In this document: positions 24,908 through 36,923 of the stretch, piece by piece
How positions within the stretch are numbered: position 1 is the stretch's first letter
How the letters are laid out: every line of letters starts with the position of its first letter
NCBI GenBank assembly: GCA_001986395.2
Contig: MQVO02000001.1
Span: 558,001 to 622,000 of the forward strand
Source of the DNA: Irpex lacteus
Lineage: Eukaryota; Basidiomycota; Agaricomycetes; Polyporales; Irpicaceae
Reading direction: 5' to 3'
DNA: 64,000 bases
Program-made: the position numbers and the translations under genes
Notes under the pieces: model-generated
Seen by the model: only the letters and a program-made list of their open reading frames with translations
Databases searched by the model: none
What the model was told of the DNA's origin: nothing

Positions 24908-25262
24908 GGTGGTACAACGAAGCAAATATATTGATGCTACGGCGAACGAGAACAGATCTGGACGTGGCCACGTGATGTAGAGCGCGAGGGATGATGGATA
25001 ACAGCAGTAATTATCGGCGGGAAGGAAGAGGGAGAAGAATGAGAGGAGGGCGGGAGACATCGTGCGGAGGACGGGAGGATCTCTCGACGAAGAGGGAAGG
25101 CACAACGCGAGTAAATAAAGGGCGGGGATACGTCGGACAATACCCGATTTGGGCGACGCGCTGCATCAATCTGGAGTGATGGCGGACGGGGAGCACCTTA
25201 TCATACACGCAGCAAGGGGTCTATGAGCGATTAGACGCGGAGTGATGGTTGTCCCTGAGGTG
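24908..25262 (-). repeat. Right terminal inverted repeat, 355 bp
   Basis: This is the gap-free inverted copy of 7000-7354, ending CCCTGAGGTG at the target duplication. Because the left copy must carry the transposase promoter, this copy should carry the same promoter pointing leftward into the element's right interior. Confidence 0.95.
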
Positions 25263-25270
25263 ACATCGGG
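25263..25270. repeat. Right target-site duplication ACATCGGG
   Basis: Exact second copy of the 8 bp at 6992-6999, directly adjoining the last TIR base. It marks the other insertion boundary. Confidence 0.93.
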
Positions 25271-28200
25271 CATCGGTTGGCACTTTGCAATGCGGGATTT
25301 GCGGCTGGTGTGACGACTGCCTCAAAAGGAGATACAATAGCGGAGACGTCGCCGTATTGGTCAGTCGCAAAGGAAAGTGTACGTACGAAAGCGGGGGTGC
25401 CATGCGCACGTTGTACGTACATGTATCTCGATGAACTTGAAATTCTTCCAGGCCCACCACGCGAACACGAGCAGCTTGAACGTCTGTCATGGTTGTTTGT
25501 ATAGTGCTTCTTCGTCTTCTATGACGTGCCAGGAAGGCGAAAGAAGCGGCCATGTCGTGCATGACGTCCGTTGCTGCATAGACCGTCACTGTTCGTATTA
25601 CACATTCTATACAGACGTCCCTTGCCGTAGATCGCCATTCATTTACCCCGCATTGCGACGATCTCGCCCTCGCTGCACATGCGTTCCTTCGCTGGTATGA
25701 GATCTCCATGCGTATGACGCATAGTGAAATATCACCAGTTCAGAAGCTTTGGAGGCAAGCTTAAGCTGCTGGAACCGATGTACAGTTTTCGTTGCGGGGG
25801 TGGCTAGCGAGTAACACAGAAAGAAGATATTAGAGTTGGAGAATAGAGGTTATCGAATCAGACGACAGGATGGGACTTATCGTCAAAGAACTTAGTTGAG
25901 CTTGACAAAATACAGCTTGCTCTTCGCCTCCGACTTTCTTCCCCACATGCTTGCGCATCCTCAGTTTCAGCACAGGTGGCGAGCACGTCGGCTCCGTATT
26001 GGCTCTCCGCAGATTCCGATCGCCCTCACCCCTTCCCCGCATTTCCCCTCTTCGCATCTTAAATCTTTCGGGTGATAATCGAATCGATAACCTTCCTGAG
26101 TGGCGGGCCGCCAGGCTTCTGTGACTTCGATTGAGGGATCAGCCCATCGAGAATCGCTGCTTTCTGACTGGACGAGATGGGTGAAGGACACGCGAATTGT
26201 GGGGACGATCTTCGGGATAACTGACAGGCAGATCATAGGAGATCGTGCTCATCGATATAGGTCGATAACGAGGAGATGGGGGTGATAGAAATGGAGAGGG
26301 CGAGATAACCACGAGGAGTGGTAGTGGAAGCCACGAGGTTATTGAACGATGGCGCATATGATATGAGAGGGAGGGAGATTATCATCTTCTGATCAGTGTA
26401 AAACCGACGATGGCATAGTGTCTAGGCGTAGTCGGACTGCCGGCGGAAAGTCGACTCGAGTCAATGCGACGATGCATACTTATCGTTTGAAATACTGATA
26501 ACCTCAAAACGTCGACATAAGTAGGAGATTTCGCAAGATCGAAATGGTAGTAAACTTACTTGACCGTCGCAGGCGAAACAAGCATGGTGATGCCGATAAG
26601 CTGGTCCATACACTCGGGAGAAGGTTCAGAGGTTCGAGAGTCTGAAACTTGAAATCACTGCATTCCGAGGGTTGGAGCTGGAGATAAGTAGACACTGTAG
26701 GCGAGCCGACTACTAGATCCCGACGTTCTATTTTGGTCTCGGCGAACGTTCTCTGAGGTCGGGTCCGAGATAGCCCAGTCGAGCTTTGCGCATTCGGTTC
26801 TGCGGCGCGTGTCAGCATCGTGCTGTTCAGTGCGCAACCGAGAGAGGTGTTTGGTACATCGAATGAGGAAGTTGAGAGGACGTCACGGTTGGGACGGGTC
26901 CAATTATACCCTGGCACGGGCACGTTCAAGTTTATCGTGCTTCTTCTTCGTGGCGTTGATCGACGATGTTTGTCTAGATCTCTCTGTCTATATATATATA
27001 TATATATAAGTAGCTAGCAATTACAATTGCAAGTTTAAGGAGGAATTGGAAGCACAACGCAGCACATACAGGGGCCACAGATGGCGAGGGGAGAAGCTTA
27101 AGGTGAGCAAGTACCTGAGGACCCTCATCTACAGATTCCTCACCTCTAATTAATGTTGGCCCAAGGAACGTGGAAGATTGACCTTTTGAAGTTACTTGGC
27201 CATTTGCGAACGACTCACTGCCGTCGAGGGCATTCGGAAAACATATGCACCAAGGTAACGTACTCGGCTTTCAATGACATGTCACATCGCGGCTCACTGA
27301 CATGCACAAGTACACAGAAAGGATCAAAGGGCCCTCGTACACATCAATTCTATCTAGTCAATGCACAGCACGTACAGTAAGTTAGAGTTATTACGAAGCA
27401 CGAAGGTTCACACTCACCGGCTCCGAGTCGACTCAGGCGGTGCACGTTCGAACACACGCACCTCGCATTGCCTCGCCGGCCTTTCCCCCGCTTACAGTCT
27501 CGTCCTCGTACAGAGCACGTAGGTACGTAGGTTTCGGCGAACGACCACGTTGGTCGTCGGTGTCACTGTGCAAGAGTCGTCCAGACTGTGACAAGCGCTC
27601 AACAACATTGCTCAGCGCCACAGCCTACGGAGAGTTTCCGTGTACCTCTCACATGTACAGCCTGAACAAACCAAACGGGATGTGTAAGTGGGCATCGCCC
27701 CCGGGACTATATGATTGAACTCTACGGCCATGGCGTGCACAGGATGGAAGGGTAGGTGCTAAGTACCTATCTCATTGACATGTAGCCTGAGATTAAACAC
27801 TAAGTACGAGTATAGTACATGTACATGTACATAACTTCGGTGAGTTATCCTACCCTTATTCAACTGTCGGACCTGCAGGCTCTACTTGACCATACCCACA
27901 TAGGAAGTAGCCAATAACTCGAGTCCTGTCCCGACAAACCCGACGCCGCTGACAATGCCCAACGGCGGCGGAACGCCAGCCTCTCCGTGTAGCATCGCAT
28001 AGGACGATCGATGGCAGGTAAGCGGTCGACATCACAGGCTCACGATAACTCCTGCAAACGAGTCGTACAATACCCACTCAGGCTGTGTACATTGCACATC
28101 AACGCAATATCACCGTGTCCCTAGCGAGGCATATCAGTTCGACACGAGCACGAACGCGTCCCCGACAGGGTCAGGTGCGCTTTCCCCATACAATACTTAT

Positions 28201-31200
28201 ACTTACTCCTTATTTATGTTCCTGTTGTTGTTTGTTCTTGCACGGTCTGCTTTGTTTTGTTTGTTTTTTCTAGAGTATGAGTCGAGACTCGCTTGCGCAT
28301 GATCTTGCGATGCCATTATCGGAAGGAAGAACATTGATGTCGTGAGACTCAACCCAGAAAATCGCTGTCAAAGTCGAATTTGCGAACGAGGTAAGTAGTG
28401 ATTAAGTGATCACTCACCTCTCTTCCTACCAACCCTGAAGCTCATACAAGTTCTCGAGCTTTCTTTCGACTTCTTCCCCATCGACGCTGACATGACCTGT
28501 CAATATCCGATACGATACCTCAAGTTGACGCCTCCGAGAACGCTTCTCGGGCGAGGCAATCATCTGTCCTATCTTTACTTACCCCAGGTTTTCTGCGCTC
28601 GTGCGTTTCTGTGTTTCTTCTTCTCCGACGGCCTCAGTGGTCTGGACGGACAAGGCGCCGCAGCATACAATCGAAAAGCTGCGCGTCGAGTCAATGAAGC
28701 CCAGCGTATCGCTGACGACGCACCAGTTACTGTGCACTATCGCTCGTCGTCCAATCCATGCGTACCCCGGTACCCCGCACTGCAGTGTTCCACGTCACGT
28801 TGACGTCCGCTGTCGATCGAAATGAAACGTCCTGTTGCATATGTAAAGTAAGTAAGTACTCGCCACGCATTCATACTCTGTTACTTTGCGAGATTGACAT
28901 ACTGAACACCTGATAACATGCAAGGCCAGTCAGGAGATGGAAACAAATATCACTGGCCGTTGGTAAGGTGCAAGGTGCCTACTTATGTGAGTCCGTCGAT
29001 GTTCCAGACGTTTCATTTGGCAGGCGGTCGTTGAGATGTGATTGGATAGTATATGGAGTGGTAGCGTTCATCTTGTGGCGAGCCGCTACCGAGTACGAGT
29101 GATGCTGATGCCAATGCAACACAGAGGCGCATGATGACTTCTTGTAATCGCGCCCTCCGCCGCGGCCGCCGCTCATTGGCGCAAACATGAGTATAGATAC
29201 TGATCGTCCGTATTGAACATGGGGGTGCGAGCCTATCAAATCGTGAGTGTCTGAGAGTACCAGCCGATGCGGAACGGGTGTTGCATACCCAGGTAGGCGG
29301 GTATCTGTCAACTTCGAGGCGCATGGATATTCGCTCTCTGCGCACTATATTCAGCAACATACAGTATTAGTTACGAGTGCTTACCTGCACATAGTAATAT
29401 ACTACCCCGCAATACCCTCCCGTATCTCCGCAGCTCACGAACGCAGTCCCAGGCCCAAACGCTAACTCGACACTTACCCACACGACGCCGATCGGATTTC
29501 CGCGGTAGTTCGCCCACTGAGTGAGAGAGTTCACACTTCAGCGAGGCGTCGGCGGCCGCAGTTGCGGGGTGAGAAGCGTTTCGATGTGTATGTACCGCCT
29601 TGTGCAGTGCATCGTCTACGCATCAGTGCGGGGTAGAAGGATCGCTTGTACGATGATTCTGGCAATAAGATATGGTTTCGGGCGGGAGTCGTGTAGTAAT
29701 CGTCGGGATGAGCTCTTCCTGACGCCATACAATGTCGTTAGTGCTGTATGTCAAGATGAGACGAGACCGCACTGCGTTGCTTACCAGCAGATACCACCTC
29801 AGCAGGTCCAGATTTCGAGATATTATACGCCGTTGTACGCGTCAAGATAACGCGTCACGGGAAACATAGAAGAAGTGGTTACCACATACTTTATTGGACG
29901 TGCAGTCTCAGCCTGCTGTGCTGCAGTGTCTACGCTTCTCCCGCCGCCGTAAGTGTGCAGTGATTCTGCGGCGGGTACGGCGAGAAATAAGGAAGCCCGA
30001 GGACGGGTAACGGCAACCTCTTGATGACGACTGCTGTTCAATACAGGCCAAGGTTTTTTTGTCAGCAAACTCGAAGATAATGTACAGCGATATGTATCGT
30101 GTAGGTAGTGCTGCTTACAAGTGGACACTGATTTGCCGTGAGCGGGATTCGCGTACTCGCGCGGTGCTGGGTGTGCTGTATAAAGCATGTTACGTCGGGA
30201 ATACCAATTCGCGTGCCTCTATTTTCGTCGAAGACTTCGTGCACGTAAGGAAACGACGATGACAGGTATGGACCTGTACGCTTGTGGTTAGTGCTCTTCC
30301 CACTCCTGCAGATATCGCTTGAAGCACCCACTGCAACTCACGACATCATTTCCCCTATCTTCAATAACGTGCCCCTTCGGTTCATTACGTCTCTTCAGAT
30401 CCACAAACACGAAGAAGGAACGAAGAGGGGGTCTAGACATGATTTATCCCGCCAATCGCCCGTTGGGGTCGCACCCAAAACCTAACCGAAAGCTAAACAC
30501 AATTCAGTAAAGTAAAGGCCGTTAGTTCCAGATGATCACAGCACGTCAGCAGACTGGACTGGCTCTCGCTTAGCAGCGACCCTCCCGTTTGCAACGTAAC
30601 GACGAGCACAAGGCCAACAAACGCACACCCATAGCGGGCCACCTCCTGCCTTATCGGGCGTTCATTTCGTCTGTTTGATTGGCTCCTCGGCAACCTGTGA
30701 CACGTCCCTGAGGGCGTAAGTCACCGGAGGCGCTTATTCTTCACATGCTTCCCATCCTCACTCCCATTGGCTAGAAAATGTCTGATAAACTGAAAGCCCC
30801 GGCATTGGTTGGATCAGGTTACCGAGCGCGCTAATGACGACGGTGATCTTTTAGCCAGAAGAGATCGGCAGGGCCCGTCCGAAGCGACGTTTATGTCCGG
30901 ATTTGGTATGTCGGGACAACCAGGAGTTAACAGCGTGCCTTGGGCGCATCGGGAGCTGTGATCTGGAATATATTCTGGGCGCTGTGGGGAAAGCCTGTTT
31001 CGTAACCAGAACGCGGCCGCCACACTAGTCGATGTGGTGGCTGGCTTATGTCGGGGCGACCTCGGAGTAGACCTGCCTTAGGCCTCACAGTACTAAGCAT
31101 ATTATTTTCTAGATGCTCGGGCGATATAACCTACAACAGTCGGGAACAGTGGCCATAGAGGTGAGGTCAGAGTGCCTTGGAGCAAGACGAGCTAAGGACG

Positions 31201-34200
31201 CGGTTGTCGCATTCGCCCTTGACGTACATGGAATACAACCTATTTCACGAGATTCAGCTGTGGATACTCGGTGATGAATATTCATTAACAGCTGAACAAG
31301 GTGGTGTATTCAACTGATACACCTACGAACCCATGTCCGAAGCTTAGTGCACCATTAGCGCACGATTTTTATTATACAAAGGGGTAGCTCACTACTAGAC
31401 TAAAAATGATATGAGTATTGTTCACAGAAGAATAGGCTTCATCCAACTTGACATCGCGCAGAACCCTCAACACCATCTCCGGAAAGAATGGAGATTTCAT
31501 CCAGTTCGTGCTCTCCTTCTAAGTAGTCGATTGATTTTTGTTCACTCATCGCTCTGCATGCAGGGACTCTCTACAAAAAGATTCCGTCCAGTACCAAGAT
31601 GCGTCATTTTTGCTGCAGAGTACTCAACTCGTGATCGACGCGTCGGGACCCCCGCCCCGTACCTAGCCACGCGCCGCCTACAAAGCCTCAGGCCCTACAA
31701 ACCAAAACCAAAGTTTATCCCAACGCCGCATCTTGCAACGCAATCGGTGGCTTTTGCTCGTTTGCATACGCTATCGACGACGGAACACCGCCTGTAGGGC
31801 CTTATCCAGCCATCTCGCACCCCATATCTGGAGACTCGCTCGAGACCGTCCGTGGTTGCGACAGCGGGGCGCCACAACATGTGATATGACAGTGAGGCAT
31901 GTGCAAAGGGACAACTGCTCGCGACGGGCGATGTAAGTAGGAGCACGGTCCGTCTCTCCTCGTAGGGATCCTCACTGACGACGTTGTTCAACGCAGATCG
32001 TTGTGCTCTGAATGGGTGAACGAAGTAAGACGACGGCGAACGGTACGAACTTCCAATCATGCACAAGCAAATTTTACCTCTTTGCGACGAGCAAACGAAA
32101 TGGACGCGTCGAGGCCTCGACGACTTGTGGGTACGTTTCAAAATCAGAGAGACTAACTTTCTTTAACCTACTGATCGTGTAGCGATATACGATGGACGAT
32201 GTGGTTGATGGACGATATACGATTTGACGATGATGGCAATGATGGAGGAGAGGGAACGGACCCGGTCCAATGAGATAGACTTTTGGGTTATACCCTCGAT
32301 TTTCCATCTCCTCCATCTTAAAAGCAGCCGGTGCGTGTTGATTGGGTATGACGACGGTGAGTGTCAATTGAGGTCATCGTTCGGCCGTCGCGGTACGAGG
32401 TATGTGAATGCCTCGCGAGTCGTCGACCTGTGATACTTCCTATAAACATGCGCACTTACACGATATCTATAGTTTGACGTCCTGCTGGCCCCCGACGGCC
32501 GACGAGTCTCCTCCTATTATTTTGTCGACAGCAACCCCCGATCGACGAACTAGTGGTTGATGCGTACCTTGTACGCCACGAATCGACCATACGGTCGCGC
32601 CCCGTCGGGCGAGTAGTCCGGTCTTCACGGAAATGAAACCAGTACAGAATCAGCTTAGCAGGAGGTGCCTCGTCCAGCGTACTTATCACTGTCCGTAGGA
32701 GGAACCGTCCGTTATCACTAGGTACAGGTGCACACAACTGATTGTCAGCCTTGTGGCCTTGTCAAGACATCTCGATGAGAATAAAGAATACTCACAATTA
32801 GTATCCGGAAACACTCGCCTTCTTCAAGAATCAACAAACAGAACGAGGATACATATGGTTCCTACCACGGCCCAAGACGTATAGGAATACCCGTAGTACG
32901 AAACACTCACAAGAAAAATATTCATCTGTCGCTAACCGCTGTTACATCGCGACGTCATCATGAAATTCAACAACTGAACGTCCAATCGTGGGTAGGCTAA
33001 TCCATTCACACCTCACCCTTGTCTTCTACGTAGCAAGCTAATCCTTGAGTGTCTCCATTCTATATAAGAGATTTGATTGGCGGCTTGAATATTAATGGCC
33101 TAGAACCTCTCGGGGCGACAATAAGTAGCTACTAGGTTGCGGGTTGCAGGTTTAAGCTTTTGTGAACGAATCGAATCGAGGTGAGCTCGATAGTTCACTG
33201 GCTTTGTTTACTGGAAGGTGGATGTTGGCGGCTGAACTGAGACTAGCCCCGATGGTGAGTCTTGTCTATGCATCGCGAGAGATTTCCGAGAATTACGGAA
33301 CGCGCTCAGTCTGGCAGGAGGGTAACTCCCGTTTCTATTTTATGTGTGGCCAGTAAGACACTCGATGCTATTGGCCAACCCACCTGGCCACACGCCAACA
33401 CCTCACCTCGTCGGTCCCGACCGAACCAAAGCACCCCACGCCCATTGGCTACACATCCCACCCTTCCACCCTCCGCATGCTCAGGCAACCGCGTCACCAC
33501 ACCCACCAAAGTCTATCGCTCGTCTAAATTTTCACTGCACAGCTGCAATGCTTCCGAGATGTGAACTCTAGGCCTTTGAGCCATGTGGGACCGTCGGGGA
33601 TGTGAGATGGTAGTCCGCATCCTATCAAATTTTGCGTTGGTTGTTGGGTTTCATAGGGAGGTTACTTACGTACGGAGTACATAGGTGTAGAGAGGAAAAT
33701 TTGTTGAGGGATGTCATTGGTCGTTGTGCGGTAAGTACGAAGGGTGAAAAGTGCGTGAAGTTATGGTCCGCCGTGCGACCGTTGCAGTTCGAAGACTCGG
33801 AGACCCTGAGGAAAATCTTCAGTCTCATCTCAAGCTAATATGCTCGCGTCGTTTGCGATGCGCAGTAGTATAACAAGTAGAGCAATAAGTACTTGACTGA
33901 CAACGCGTCATGACCAAATACGACGATCGACGATCCTCGCACCGAAGTCGAATTCGAGAATGAATTTGATTCCGAATTTGACTGCATGCTGCGCCTCACC
34001 CCACTCCACCCTCCACCTCCCTGCACTCCCGGCCAGCACTGAGCAAACCGACATCCCAACATACAGTATCATATGAACTTGAATATGGAATTCAACCCCG
34101 CATATTGAATTGCGTACTGCATGAAGGGCGTTGGACCCGGGCTCCCGATGGAAAACCAAATTCATAGCAGGTCTGTACGTATAGGAAGCCAGTAGCCAGG

Positions 34201-36760
34201 AGCCAATGAACGTGCTGGTATAATTTATGAGTATATATGGTACAGACACGGAGGAGGAAGGCCTAGAGCGATGTCATTGGCACAGCGGAAGCATTTCTCG
34301 GCCTGTAATTCAATTGGTCGTCAGTGCGTCATGGCCAGCTGCAGTGGTTTATTGGAAAGCGAGTATTTGATTTCAATTTCGCAGTACGGGAGTGTGCGCC
34401 GTACTGTATACGAGACGGCCTGTGCGGTCAATGACTCGGATTTATGTTCTTTGGACATGTGCATATTGCATGATATTCCCGACGACTACGACTACATAAT
34501 CACAAGCACCGTTCTAATTACTTGGTTTACTTATGGATTGGTAATCGCGAATTCGAAGAGACCATCGTCACCTCGAAATAGACACGTACGGCCGTTCGGG
34601 AGCGACAACGCGAAAGAAAAGGTCGTCACTCACCATTCATAGCCATGAACTGATTACGGGAAACACGGGATCAAGAGCTTCGAAAACGGGAAGATGGGAA
34701 CGGGGGGGATCACGGAGCTGTCTACCTGTGAGAGTCTCGTCGGGCGCGGAGCGAGTGGATGATACGTACGTTTGAACGGGTGTTGATTGAGATAGTGACG
34801 AGATAGAGGTGTCAGAACGCACGACGGATGAACGGACGGATAGATGCGTGGAGGGGTAGATGCGTGGTCGTCGGGGCCGGGGATGCCAGTGTTCGTACCT
34901 ATAACGTTGATACAACAGTATGCGATGAGGGGGTAATCCTCAGCCTCAGTATCCTCCGACGTCCGACGTCTACCGTATTGACTCGTCTCAGCGACGAAGA
35001 TCATCAGTCTCAAGTACACGCCACGAAGCAAAGGAGAGAAAGAAAAGGGAATCGCACCGCGCTCCCGAGCCTCACTCACCCACTCACTAATCATAGCACC
35101 TTCGCATCTTGGCGTCTTCCCCTACGTAGGTTTCGCACATCCCCGGACGGTCGCTACGACCTCGAGCGGGTGCGGGTGCTATCATCTGTGGCAAAGATCG
35201 TCAGTATTTCGGGATATCGTACCTGCTATACTACATCTGATACATCCATTATCGCGATATCGAGTGTGCTTCCTTCCCGGATTTGCTTGGTCAGAGTGTA
35301 GAGAGCCGTAGACGCGATGGGAGTCTACAGTTGAGTGAATTGGTGGGTTGGATGAATGGGAATGAGGGGAGCCCGATGTGATGTTCGATCGGGATGATTG
35401 CGCTGAGAAACTACTTGAGAGCACGAGGGAGTGGTGGGTTCTTCATGTCTTTGTTCTGTATAATGGTTATTGAAGAAGTTGGTATGATGGTTATTGAAGA
35501 AGAGAGAAGGCGGGGGAACGTAACGAGATATCTGGCTTAGTGAGGCGGGCGGTTGGGTAGGCGCACCATTCATTCAGTAGCTACTTGAGAGTCAGAAACG
35601 ATAAACGCACGATGGCTTCTTCATTTACAGTAGCCTTTGTCATCATCAGCGAGAGAGAGAAGAAGAGGGATGCGGGGGTATGTGCTCGGAGTGGTCAGCG
35701 TGTTCATCTACCGGCCGAGCGCATAGACTGAGGTGCTCGCAGAAAACCGTACGACCGAAACCTTGCAATTGTAGTTTGTAGTGTTAGAGTGGGATGTCCG
35801 CGGAGGTTAGTTAGTGTTGGTTTAGTGTCGTAGCTAATCGGCCGGCGAGCTTGGTGGATGTTAATGAATGGATGCATAGAAGCAAGTCACGGTGGAGGAG
35901 CGCGTTGTACGTATTGAAGGTAGAGCCTTTACAGTGATTGTGATTGTAGATGCGTCGTAACCGACAACAGGTTGTAGCGTACTTAGCAAGCAGAAGACAG
36001 AAGGCAGCGAAAGAAGAAGAAGAGACAAAAGAACTCGAGCAACCCTAGAATGGAGGAGGGAGGGTTGATATGTTCTACTCAGGCGTAGTGGAGCGGGAAG
36101 GTCTAGGCGAGTGGAGGATCCAATGGGAGAGGGCGGGTAGTGGGCGGGCCGTGGGCGGTCGTGTGATTGGAAGAGGCGAGGGGTGGCTGCGATTGGACGG
36201 GTGGGGTGGGCGAGTAAGGAGCCGAGAGGGCCTGGACACAAGACGCAGGTGGTGGTTGGACCTGACCCGATGGTGTCACGCAGGTCAGTGCTTGAAAGTT
36301 GAGGGTGCTGTTTGGCGGTCATCGATATGTCGGTGACAAGACCAAGGGGCAGAGAGATCCAGAGCACGCGGAGAAAGTCTGGGAGGAAAGAGAGTGTATG
36401 GGACAGAGGGGTGGGAGATTCGCCGGGGTAGACGGGGGATGGGCAGACAGGTGGTGACAAGGGCGGTGAGTGGTCGATGGCAGTTGTCGCTGGCAGTGGT
36501 CGGTGGGAATCAGCGAATGGGGAAGTGGCCGGGTCGCTTGTGCCGAGGGAAGGGCAAGGGTTTACTCGGAATCCTGTCGTGTGCCGTATCGGGCAGGTAG
36601 GGCCAGAGATCTCTGGACCGCGCCTGAAGAAACATCGGATCTGGGCTGGATCTCGCTTTTCATGGGGGATCTTTTTGTGATTTATTTTCTAATTGTAAAT
36701 AAATAAAGTAGAAATAAATAATACCATCGGCTGTGATTGGCAGAGGCGATGGGTGTTGAA
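25271..36760. other. Long gene-poor region, no supported gene
   Basis: About 11.5 kb without a gene I can defend. The longest open frames are about 100-200 codons, overlap on opposite strands and are mostly rich in Arg, Ser and Pro, as expected of chance frames. No transposase, reverse transcriptase, tRNA or rRNA was recognised. A (TA)10 run lies at 26989-27008. A self-complementary GTACATGTACATGTAC-type run lies near 27814-27832, and ATGGTTATTGAAGAAG is repeated near 35462 and 35487. Confidence 0.5.
26989..27008. repeat. (TA)10 microsatellite
   Basis: Twenty bases of uninterrupted alternating T and A within otherwise mixed-composition DNA. Confidence 0.9.
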
Positions 36761-36766
36761 TATAAA
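36761..36766 (+). promoter_or_regulatory. Putative TATA box of the Ecl1-like gene
   Basis: TATAAA lies 158 bp upstream of the chosen ATG at 36924. An in-frame ATG at 36768 is too close to this box to be a likely start if the box is used. Confidence 0.35.
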
Positions 36767-36923
36767 CATGCACTCCGTCTTCGATCCAACTCCCCCATCC
36801 CTCAGCGCTAGCCCCGAATTCTGTCCTCCCTCCCAATCAATCCTGGCTGTCCTCCACAGAGGATCCCGCCTCCCGACAACGACGACCGACACATCGACTC
36901 GCAATCATACGCTCGACAACATC

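Larger units (their letters stand above)
7000..25262 (+). mobile_element. Complete KDZ-superfamily DNA transposon, 18.26 kb
   Basis: The element is bounded by 355-bp terminal inverted repeats beginning CACCTCAGGG and is flanked by an 8-bp direct duplication. Inside are three rightward genes with unbroken spliced frames: a KDZ transposase fused to a Ulp1-like protease, and two unrecognised accessory proteins. A large palindrome lies between the second and third genes. KDZ (Kyakuja-Dileera-Zisupton) elements are known to be large and abundant in mushrooms, and some basidiomycete copies are associated with TET/JBP oxygenase genes. I looked for a TET/JBP gene here and saw none. The TIRs differ at only about two positions, so the insertion is young and the element could be autonomous. 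Boundaries are seen directly; activity is inferred. Confidence 0.93.

Noticed and set aside
24605..25105. 166-residue leftward frame at the right end of the element
   Set aside because: More than half lies in the TIR and matches the frame in the left TIR. The rest has no features.
7000..25262. TET/JBP oxygenase gene expected in some basidiomycete KDZ elements
   Set aside because: No HxD...H oxygenase pattern was seen in any of the three genes or in the spacers.
35861..36460. 199-residue reverse-strand frame
   Set aside because: Composition is Ser/Pro/Leu-rich with no domain, and several forward frames overlap it. Likely chance.
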